DNA from: Stentor coeruleus
Lineage: Eukaryota; Ciliophora; Heterotrichea; Heterotrichida; Stentoridae
Length of the DNA: 64,000 nt
Reading direction: 5' to 3'
NCBI GenBank assembly: GCA_001970955.1
Contig: MPUH01000207.1
Coordinates: 18,439 to 82,438 of the forward strand
Shown in pieces: positions 1 through 7,417 of this stretch. Numbering within the stretch: position 1 is the first letter of the stretch; each line of letters starts with the position of its first letter. Made by a program: the position numbers and the translations under genes. A model generated the notes under the pieces. It was not told the origin of the DNA. It did no database searches and worked only from the letters and a program-made list of their open reading frames with translations.

Positions 1-955
1 TGAAACAGAAGAAATTCTTTGTAAAACTTTTGGTTTTGATAAAGCATTAATGATGAATACTGGCGTCGAAGCTGGAGAATCTGCAGTAAAAATTGCTAGA
101 AGATGGGGTTATGAGGTTAAAGGCATCCCTGCTAATCAAGCAAAAGTTGTGTTTTGTTCAAATAATTTCTGGGGGAGAACCATTGCAGCATGTGGATCTT
201 CAGATGATCCGGATAGATATAAAAATTTTGGTCCGTTTACTGGATTGAATTTTCAAATAATTCCTTATGATAACATTGAAGTCCTTGAGCAAGCGCTAAG
301 CGATAAAAACGTTGCAGGATTCATGTTTGAACCAATCCAAGGTGAAGCTGGTATAGTAGTTCCGTTTACAGGGTATTGTACAAAAGTTCGTGAGCTCTGC
401 ACAAAATACAATGTCCTTATGATAGCAGATGAAGTCCAAACAGGTATTGGTCGAACAGGAAAGTTATTATGCATAGATTGGGAAAATATAAAACCAGATA
501 TTGTAACTTTAGCCAAATCTTTATCAGGAGGTCTAATGCCAATATCAGCAGTATTAGCTAAAAATGATATAATGAAAGTTCTAGTCCCTGGTAGTCATGG
601 AAGTACTTATGGGGGTAATCCAATGGCATGTCGTGTAGCTCAAGCTTCTATTTCAGTTATAAAAGATGAAAAACTAGTTGAAAACTCAGAAAAAATGGGT
701 CGAATTTTTAGAGAGCGAATAAGTACACTTATAGGAGGGCAAATTTCAGAAATTAGAGGCAAAGGATTGATGAATGCGATTGTTATTAAAAGCGGGAAAG
801 GAGCTTGGGACCTTTGTGTCAAACTAGCTCAAAATGGCCTTTTAGCTAAACCTACCCATGATAATATCATAAGATTCACCCCACCACTTATTATAAACGA
901 AGTCCAGCTTAATGAGTCTATAGATATTATTATCAAATCTATCAAAGAACTTTAA
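1..955 (+). CDS. OAT: Ornithine aminotransferase, C-terminal part (5' truncated by window)
   Basis: PLP-dependent class III aminotransferase that converts ornithine and 2-oxoglutarate to glutamate semialdehyde and glutamate, usually in mitochondria. The frame is open from base 2, so the gene begins upstream of the window; the Met at 50 is internal. Visible family signatures are MNTGVEAGE near the start, the PLP-ring Asp motif MIADEVQTGIGRTGK, and the Schiff-base lysine in LAKSLSGG followed by PISAVLA, close to the eukaryotic ornithine aminotransferase consensus. The C-terminal small domain (RGKGLMNAIVI, then LLAKPTHDNIIRFTPPL) is complete. It ends in TAA only 31 bp before the next gene on the same strand. 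Related enzymes such as acetylornithine or GABA aminotransferase are less likely, because MNTGVEAGE is ornithine-aminotransferase-like. Confidence 0.93.
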   Translation, partial: ETEEILCKTFGFDKALMMNTGVEAGESAVKIARRWGYEVKGIPANQAKVVFCSNNFWGRTIAACGSSDDPDRYKNFGPFTGLNFQIIPYDNIEVLEQALSDKNVAGFMFEPIQGEAGIVVPFTGYCTKVRELCTKYNVLMIADEVQTGIGRTGKLLCIDWENIKPDIVTLAKSLSGGLMPISAVLAKNDIMKVLVPGSHGSTYGGNPMACRVAQASISVIKDEKLVENSEKMGRIFRERISTLIGGQISEIRGKGLMNAIVIKSGKGAWDLCVKLAQNGLLAKPTHDNIIRFTPPLIINEVQLNESIDIIIKSIKEL

Positions 956-986
956 ATAGTTATTCTAATCTTAATAACTAATAAAT

Positions 987-1610
987 ATGTCAGTCACCCT
1001 TCATTATTTCGATGGATATGGCCGTGCTGAAGGAATTAGAATGATTCTTCATGGTCTTGGCATTGAATTCACTGATAACAGATACAACCAAGAGACTTTT
1101 GCAGCTTTTTCAGCCACTGGGGTATCAGAAACTTCTCAAGTTCCTTGTTTAGAAATCGATGGAAAATCCCTTGTTGAATCAAGAGCTATTGAAAGATACT
1201 TATTAGTTAGAGGAGGAGTAACAACTTCAGGGAATTATGAAGGGTATGTTAATGATTCAACCATTTCCTTTTTGGATGATGTTAGACTTACTATGGCTAA
1301 GTTCATCTATGTTGATAATAACATTGCAGGACTTGTTGAATGGATGAAAAATGAGCTTCCTTGGTATTTAAACAAATTAAGCGCAAGACTTAATGAGCAT
1401 AATTTGTTTGTCAATGATAAACCTCAACATGCTGACTGGGCTGTGTTTGAATTCGTATATGATGTGTTCCTAAGAGAAAAAAATGCTGAAAAGAGCAAGC
1501 CTTTACTTGAAGCTCATGCTCCTAAGCTGATAACTTTTGCTGAGAATTTCAAGAACAACAATGCTGGACTTGCAAGCTATCTTGCTACAAGACCTGAATG
1601 CGAGTTCTAG
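987..1610 (+). CDS. Glutathione S-transferase (sigma-like), 207 aa
   Basis: Cytosolic GST that conjugates glutathione to electrophiles. The N-terminal thioredoxin-fold domain (residues 1-77) begins with HYFDGYGRAEGIR, where the Tyr sits at the usual catalytic position of alpha/mu/pi/sigma classes. The glutathione-binding segment SQVPCLEIDGKSLVESRAI has the cis-proline and the Glu-Ser pair that contacts the gamma-glutamyl group. The remaining ~125 residues form the helical C-terminal domain. Length is typical of the family. The start is the first ATG, in the context aataaatATG common in this window, and the gene ends in TAG. Assignment to GST is strong; the class is an inference from the N-terminal motif. 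Confidence 0.9.
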   Translation: MSVTLHYFDGYGRAEGIRMILHGLGIEFTDNRYNQETFAAFSATGVSETSQVPCLEIDGKSLVESRAIERYLLVRGGVTTSGNYEGYVNDSTISFLDDVRLTMAKFIYVDNNIAGLVEWMKNELPWYLNKLSARLNEHNLFVNDKPQHADWAVFEFVYDVFLREKNAEKSKPLLEAHAPKLITFAENFKNNNAGLASYLATRPECEF

Positions 1611-2133
1611 ATAGTTTATTAATCATAGTTATTAGGTGAATTTTTTTTTACTTTAATTTTTATATAGAAACTTATTCGTGTATTTTTGAATATGAGAATG
1701 ACTATAAGATATATTTAGAAATTGTATAATGCTTGCTGTTTAAGAGAAATTCACTTTATACTAAACTTAATTTTACCTCAACAAAAAAATATATAATTTG
1801 ATTGTGGAATTTTAAGATAGTTGAGAATAAGATAGTTTTAGATTAGATATGCATATACACTCGTGAACGACAATTATTTCCTTGTAGTTATAAGAATTTA
1901 GTCTTTACATAAAGAGGTTTTTCCTAACTTTGCCATTTTAAGTAAACTTTTAAAATTTTTCAGGAATCATGATCATATCACACAACAGAACTGGGATACA
2001 AAGCCTAGTTCGCTATGTTTTTTATACCAAAAAGTTATCCTCCTGGTGATTTTCGAAAATAAAATAGTCAGCCATATTGTTTTTCACCATATTTACTAAG
2101 ATAAAAAGGCTTATCCGTTTTCAACTACTATAA
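1611..2133. other. Intergenic region, promoter side of the Glu-rich gene
   Basis: 523 bp of AT-rich DNA between two + strand genes. No supported gene, RNA or repeat was seen. The last ~150 bp must hold the promoter of the Glu-rich gene; no specific element could be assigned. Confidence 0.5.
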
Positions 2134-5100
2134 ATGGCTACCCGAGCTTTAGTTTGTTTACTCCTGATAGGTATGAGCTTTGCTGCTCAAACAAGTGTAC
2201 AATCCATACTAACTCATACTATGGAAAAGAATATTAACTTTATACAACTCACTGATGATAATGCGATTGAGAACGTGAACATAAAAATCGAATGCGAAGA
2301 TGGTGCATGCACTGTAACAGATGATAGTGAAGATACTGATTTTATGGTAAGTATCGATGTGACACCTATTGTATCTAGTGATGATGATATAAATGAAACT
2401 AATGCAGATACCGAAGTAGTCACAGAAGAAAATGTTGAAGAGACTGAAGAAACTGCTGAAGAAGCTGAAGAGGTTGAAGAAGAAGCTGAAGAAGTTACTG
2501 AAGAAGCTGAAGAGGCTGAAGTGGCTGAGGCAGAGGCTGAAGAAGAAGTTGCGGAAATTACTGAAGAAAATGAAGAGGCTGAAGAAGAATCTGAAGAGGT
2601 TAATGAAGAAACTGAAGAGGCTGAAGAAGCTGAAAAAGAGGCTGAAGAAGAGGCTGAAGATGTAGTTGAAGAAGCTGAAGAAGCTCAAGAAGAAGCTCAA
2701 GAAGCTCAAGAAATATCTGAAGAGGGTGCAACAGATGAAGAAATTACTGAAGAAGTTGAAGAGGCTCAAGAAGAAGCTGAAGAGGTTCAAGAAGAATCTG
2801 AAGAGGCTGAAGAGGCTGAGGCAGATGCTGAAGAAGAGGCTGCAGAAATTGTTGAAGAAGAAGAAGAGGCTCAAGAAGAAGCTGAAGAGGTTCAAGAAGA
2901 AGTTGAAGAGGCTGAAGTAGCTGAGGCAGAGGCTGAAGAAGAGGCTGCAGAAATTGCTGAAGAAGCTGAAGAGGTTGAAGAAGAAGCTGAAGAGGCTCAG
3001 ACAGAGGCTGAAGAAGAGACTGTAGAAATTTCTGAAGAAGGTGAAGAGGCTCAACAAGAAGCTGAAGAGGCTGAAGAGGCTGAAGAAGCTGAAGAAGAAG
3101 CTGAAGAAATTGCTGAAGAAAATGAAGAAGCTGAAGAAGCTGAGAAGCAGGCTGAAGCAGAGGCTGAAGAAAATGCTGAAGAAGTTGAAGAGGCTGAAGA
3201 AGAAGCTGAAGAAATTGCTGAAGAAATTGAAGAAGCTGAAGAGGCTGAAGCAGAAGCTGCAGAAGAGGTTGAAGAAAATGCTGAAGAAACTGAAGATGCT
3301 AAAGAAGAAGCTGAAGAAATTGCTGAAGAATCTGAAGATGCTGAAGAGTCTGAAGAAGAGACTATAGAAAATGAAGAAGAAGTTGAAGAGGCTCTTGAAG
3401 AAGCTGAAGAAATTACTGAAGAAACTGAAGATGCTGAAAAGGCTGAAGCAGAGGCTGCAGAAGAGATTGACGAAAATGCTGAAGAAGCTGAAGAAGCTCA
3501 AGAAGAAGCTGACGAAATTGCTGAAGAAACTGAAGAGACTGAAGCTGCTGAGAAAGAAGTTGAAGAAGAATTAGAAGAAAATGCTGAAGAAGCTGAAGAG
3601 GCTCAAGAAGAAGCTGATGAAATTTCTGAAGAAGCTGAAGAGGTTGAAGAAGCTGAAGAAGAAACTGTAGAAAATGCTGAAGAAGCTCAAGAGATTGAAG
3701 AAGAAGCTGAAGAAGTTGCTGAAGAAGCTCAAGAACTTGAAGAGGCTGAAAAAGAAGTTGAACAAGAAACTGCAGAAGTTGCTGAAGAAGCTGTAGAAGC
3801 TGAAGAAGAGGCTGAAGAAGTTTCTGAAGAAGCTGAAGAGATTGAAGAGGCTGAAAAAGAAGCTGAAGTAGAAATTGCAGAAAGTGCTGAAGAAGTTGAA
3901 GAAGCTGAAGAAGAAGCTGAAGAAATTGCTGAAGAAATCGCTGAAGAAGCTGAAGTAGTTGATGAAACTGAAAAAGAGGCTGAAGTAGAAACTGCAGAAA
4001 ATACTGAAGATGCTGAAGAAGCTCTAGAAGAAGCTCAAGAAATTGCTGAAGAAGCTCAAGAGATTGAAGTGATTGAAAAAGAAATTGAAGTAGAAACTGC
4101 AGAAAATGCTGAAGAAGCTGAAGAAGTTGAACAAGAAGCTGAAGAAGTTGCTGATGAAGTTGAAGAGGTTGAAGTGATTGAAAAAGAAGTTGAAGTAGAA
4201 ACTGCAGAAAATGCTGAAGAAGCTGAAGAAGTTGAACAAGAAGCTGAAGAAGTTGCTGAAGAAGTTGAAGAAGTTGGAGAGGTTGAAGTAGAGACTGTAG
4301 AAAATGCTGAAGAAACTGAAGCGATTCAAGAAGAAGCTGAAGTTGTTCAAGAAGAAGCTGAAGTGGTTCAAGAAGAAGTTGAAGAGGTTGAAGAGGTACA
4401 AGTAGAAGTTGAAGAGGTTCAAGTAGAAGTTGAAGATGTCGAAGATGCTGAAGCATTAACTGAAGAAATTGCTGAAGTAATTCAAGAACTTCAAGCAGAA
4501 GCTGAAGTTGTCGAAAATGAGGCTGAAGTTGTCGAGAATGAGGCTGAAGTAGTCGAAAATGAGGCTGAAGATACTGAAGCTGCTCAAGAAGTAGAAGCTG
4601 ATCAAGAAGTAGAAGTTGCTCAAGAAACAGAAATTGCTGAAGTAATTCAGGAACTTCAAGCAGAAGCTGAAGTGGTCGAAAATGATGTTGAAGTGGTCGA
4701 AAATGAGGCTGAAGTTGTCGAAAATGAGGCTGAAGTTGTCGAAAATGAAGCTGAAGTGGTCGAAAATGAGGCTGAAGATACTGAAGCTGCTCAAGAAACA
4801 GATATTGCTGAAGTAATTCAAGAACTTCAAGCAGAAGCTGAAGTTGTCGAAAATGATGCTGAAGTTGTCGAAAATGAGGCTGAAGTGGTTGAAAATGAGG
4901 CTGAAGTAGTCGAAAATGAAGCTGAAGTGGTCGAAAATGAGGCTGAAGATACTGAAGCTTCTCAAGAAGCAGAAGTTGTTCAAGAAACAGATATTGCTGA
5001 AGTAATTCAAGAACTTCAAGCAGAAGCTGAAGTGGTCGAAACTGATGTTGAAGATACTGAAGCTGCTCAAGATGTAGAAGTTGATCAAGAAGTAGAAGTT

Positions 5101-6669
5101 GCTCAAGAAGCAGAAGTTGCTCAAGAAATAGAAGCTGCTCAAGAAGCTGAAGTTGTTGAAGAAGCTGAAGTTGCTGAAGAAGCTCAAGAAGCTGAAGAAG
5201 AAACTGAAGAAATTGCTGAAGAAGCTCAAGAAGCAGAAGTTGCCGAAAAAGAAGCTGAAGAAGAAACTGCAGAAATTGCTGAAGAAGCTGAAGAGGCTGA
5301 AGAAGAAACTGAAGAAATTGCTGAAGAAGCTCAAGAGGCTGAAGTTGCCGAAAACGAGGCTGAAGAGGAGACTGCAGAAATTGCTGAAGAAGCCGAAGAG
5401 TCTGAAGAAGAAACTGAAGAAATAGCTGAAGAAGCTGAAGAGGCTGAAGAGGCTGAGGCAGAAGCTGCAGAAGAGGTTGCAGAAGTTTCTGAAGAAGCTG
5501 AAGAGGCTGAAGAAGAAACTGAAGAAATAGCTGAAGAAGCTGAAGAAGTTGAAGTTGCCGAAAAAGAGGCTGAAGAAGAAGTCTCAGAAATTGCTGAAGA
5601 AGCCGAAGAGGCTGAAGAAGAAAATGAAGAAATTGCTGAAGAAGTTGAAGAGGCTGAAAAAGCTGAGGCAGAGGCTGAAGAAGAGATTGCAGATATTGCT
5701 GAAGTAGCTGAAGAGGCTGAAGCAGGAACTGAAGAAATAGCTGAAGAAGTTGAAGAGGCTGAAGAGGCTGAGGTAGAGGCTGAAGAAGAGATTGAAGAAA
5801 TTGCTCAAGAAGCTGAAGAGGCTGAAGAAGAAAGTGAAGAAATTGCTCAAGAAGCTGAAGAGGCTGAAGTAGCTGAAAAAGAAGCTGAAGAAGAAACTGA
5901 AGAAGTTGCTGAAGAAGCTGAAGAAGCTGAAGAAGAAACTGAAGAAATTGCTGAAGAAGCTGAAGAGGCTGAAGAGGCTGAGGTAGAGGCTGTAGAAGAG
6001 ATTGAAGAAGTTGCTGAAGAAGCTGAAGAGGCTGAAGAAGAAACTGAAGAAGTTGTTGAAGAAGCTGAAGAGGCCGAAGTAGCTGAGGCAGAGGCTGAAG
6101 AAGAGACTGCAGAAATTACTGAAGAAGCCGAAGAGGCTGAAGAAGAAACTGAAGAAATAGCTGAAGAAGCTCAAGAAGCTGAAGTGGCTGAGGCAGAGGC
6201 TGTAGAAGAGACCGCAGAAATTGCTGAAGAAGCTGAAGAGGCTGAAGAAGAAACTGCAGAAATTGCTGAAGAAGCTGAAGAAGCTGATGAAGCTGGAGTA
6301 GTAGCTTTAGTATTTATTCAAGAAACTGAAGTTGCAACCGAATCATCAGATGCTAGCGAAGAAGAAGTACTTGATGAAGAAGCAGAAGACGTAGTAGAAG
6401 TAGCCGATACTGTCGAGGGAACAATTGATGAATTAACTGTGGGAATTGATCTACTAAAAGAGCAAGCTGCATCAATTTTAGAAAATCAAGAAGAGATAGG
6501 AGAGGGTACCACTACTCCAGATGAAGAAGATGCTTCAGTAGAGATTGAAATAATCACAGACATGATTGATGAAGTTGACCAATCTGGAGATGAAATTTCA
6601 ACTATAATTGGAGATTCCGAAACTGAAACTGAGGTCGTTTGCGAAGAAGACGAATGCGTAGTCTACTAA
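2134..6669 (+). CDS. Giant secreted Glu-rich coiled-coil repeat protein, 1511 aa
   Basis: No family is recognised. Residues 1-18 form a typical signal peptide (positive MATR, then LVCLLLIGMSFAA). A short N-terminal non-repeat region carries a Cys pair (CEDGAC). Residues ~95-1390 are overwhelmingly Glu and Ala with Val, Ile, Thr and Gln at regular positions. Three repeat styles are visible: irregular EEAEEA heptads in the first half; a middle block built on AEVVENE heptads punctuated by IAEVIQELQAEAEVV; and ten perfect tandem 35-residue units at the 3' end of the repeat. Ile, Ala and Thr fall at 3-4 spacing, which predicts a long coiled coil. The C-terminal ~130 residues are acidic but non-repetitive and end in a second Cys pair (CEEDEC). 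No intron is needed. Strong negative charge plus a signal peptide would suit a Ca2+-binding secretory-granule or extracellular-matrix component such as ciliate mucocyst cores, but that is inference. Long frames on the other strand and in other phases are composition shadows. Confidence 0.85.
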   Translation: MATRALVCLLLIGMSFAAQTSVQSILTHTMEKNINFIQLTDDNAIENVNIKIECEDGACTVTDDSEDTDFMVSIDVTPIVSSDDDINETNADTEVVTEENVEETEETAEEAEEVEEEAEEVTEEAEEAEVAEAEAEEEVAEITEENEEAEEESEEVNEETEEAEEAEKEAEEEAEDVVEEAEEAQEEAQEAQEISEEGATDEEITEEVEEAQEEAEEVQEESEEAEEAEADAEEEAAEIVEEEEEAQEEAEEVQEEVEEAEVAEAEAEEEAAEIAEEAEEVEEEAEEAQTEAEEETVEISEEGEEAQQEAEEAEEAEEAEEEAEEIAEENEEAEEAEKQAEAEAEENAEEVEEAEEEAEEIAEEIEEAEEAEAEAAEEVEENAEETEDAKEEAEEIAEESEDAEESEEETIENEEEVEEALEEAEEITEETEDAEKAEAEAAEEIDENAEEAEEAQEEADEIAEETEETEAAEKEVEEELEENAEEAEEAQEEADEISEEAEEVEEAEEETVENAEEAQEIEEEAEEVAEEAQELEEAEKEVEQETAEVAEEAVEAEEEAEEVSEEAEEIEEAEKEAEVEIAESAEEVEEAEEEAEEIAEEIAEEAEVVDETEKEAEVETAENTEDAEEALEEAQEIAEEAQEIEVIEKEIEVETAENAEEAEEVEQEAEEVADEVEEVEVIEKEVEVETAENAEEAEEVEQEAEEVAEEVEEVGEVEVETVENAEETEAIQEEAEVVQEEAEVVQEEVEEVEEVQVEVEEVQVEVEDVEDAEALTEEIAEVIQELQAEAEVVENEAEVVENEAEVVENEAEDTEAAQEVEADQEVEVAQETEIAEVIQELQAEAEVVENDVEVVENEAEVVENEAEVVENEAEVVENEAEDTEAAQETDIAEVIQELQAEAEVVENDAEVVENEAEVVENEAEVVENEAEVVENEAEDTEASQEAEVVQETDIAEVIQELQAEAEVVETDVEDTEAAQDVEVDQEVEVAQEAEVAQEIEAAQEAEVVEEAEVAEEAQEAEEETEEIAEEAQEAEVAEKEAEEETAEIAEEAEEAEEETEEIAEEAQEAEVAENEAEEETAEIAEEAEESEEETEEIAEEAEEAEEAEAEAAEEVAEVSEEAEEAEEETEEIAEEAEEVEVAEKEAEEEVSEIAEEAEEAEEENEEIAEEVEEAEKAEAEAEEEIADIAEVAEEAEAGTEEIAEEVEEAEEAEVEAEEEIEEIAQEAEEAEEESEEIAQEAEEAEVAEKEAEEETEEVAEEAEEAEEETEEIAEEAEEAEEAEVEAVEEIEEVAEEAEEAEEETEEVVEEAEEAEVAEAEAEEETAEITEEAEEAEEETEEIAEEAQEAEVAEAEAVEETAEIAEEAEEAEEETAEIAEEAEEADEAGVVALVFIQETEVATESSDASEEEVLDEEAEDVVEVADTVEGTIDELTVGIDLLKEQAASILENQEEIGEGTTTPDEEDASVEIEIITDMIDEVDQSGDEISTIIGDSETETEVVCEEDECVVY
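4453..5060 (+). repeat. Heptad repeat block (AEVVENE) with recurring IAEVIQELQAEAEVV module
   Basis: Within the Glu-rich gene the module IAEVIQELQAEAEVV occurs four times. The first three copies are followed by three to five copies of a 7-residue (21-bp) unit reading roughly VVENEAE and then by EDTEA(A/S)QE; the fourth has none. Varying unit number between near-identical modules points to recent slippage or unequal exchange. Confidence 0.85.
5206..6255 (+). repeat. Ten tandem 105-bp units (35 residues each)
   Basis: Reading in the gene's frame, units begin at 5206, 5311, 5416, 5521, 5626, 5731, 5836, 5941, 6046 and 6151, each exactly 35 codons with no indels. Most begin EEIAEEA and end EEAEEAEEET. 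Each unit is five heptads, so the coiled-coil register is kept through every unit. A partial unit follows at 6256. Confidence 0.9.
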
Positions 6670-7417
6670 AAAAATAAACAAATTAATATTTTTAATAAAT
6701 CTAGTGTTTTTTATATCTTTATTTGTATGTTTAAGAAATGTAAATAGTTTTTATGTATATAATTTTGTATAGATTCAACTTATAAATCATCTATTAAGTT
6801 GAATTAAAGTTGCAAGATTTTAACTGATAAAAAGTAATAAGATTAGTTTACATTTAAATTTATATAATTTTAATGAGAAGTATTTAGTTAAGTTATGATA
6901 ATAATTTTGAATACATGATTATATAATCTTTATAGCTTCAAAGCATTTCTTACACATAAAATATCTAAAAAGCATCTAACCGATTATATTAAAAAGCATA
7001 CAATATAAAAACCCAACTTCATTCAAAATATATTTACTATATCCCAGTAAATTTAATTATAATCATGCTATTTTTGTTTATAAAGTTTAAAGTGGGTGAT
7101 AGTTAAGGTGGCATGGTTTAAACCTTGTCCAATCGAGGTTTAAACCTTGTCCAATCGAGGTTTGTTTGTCCTACGATATCTTTCTTTAGGCAGATTCAGT
7201 ATATTAAACCACTCGTTGTCGCTGGCTATGTGACTCTTTATTTGGTTCAGGAGGTTTTTACTTTTGTTTATAACATATAGGGAATAATCTTAAAAATACT
7301 TATTGAAATATTATTAACTTTTCTAACAAGACCATGCCATTTATTAAAACTCATAATTCACTTATCTCTCTAGCATTAAACCTAAATGACCATTTAATAT
7401 CTTCAATATTTATCTAA
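6670..7417. other. Convergent intergenic region containing one dispersed repeat
   Basis: 748 bp between the 3' ends of the Glu-rich gene and the helicase gene. Apart from the dispersed element at 7083-7262, nothing was identified. The + strand side just after 6670 is T/G-rich and the side near 7400 is C/A-rich, as at other convergent gene ends here. Confidence 0.6.
7083..7262. repeat. Dispersed conserved element, copy A (180 bp)
   Basis: It matches 54681-54838 in the same orientation along its whole length, with about 14 substitutions in 158 aligned positions by hand count. The only indel is a 22-bp tandem duplication present here (7115-7136 and 7137-7158) and absent from the other copy. It has no long ORF. 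A loose match to a Pol III A box (TAGTTAAGGTGG) lies near its 5' end; a B box is not convincing. It could be a small RNA gene family or a short non-autonomous mobile element. Confidence 0.75.

Noticed and set aside
2209-6174. Long minus-strand and alternate-frame ORFs (Phe/Leu-, Lys- and Gln-rich) over the Glu-rich gene
   Set aside because: They mirror GAA/GCT codon repeats, which lack stops in all frames. Only the + frame has a signal peptide and structured ends.
7083-7262. Dispersed element as a U4 snRNA or tRNA
   Set aside because: A short CCAAT-GAGGTTT resemblance to U4 and an A-box-like motif exist, but no matching stem layout, and the A and B boxes are too close together.
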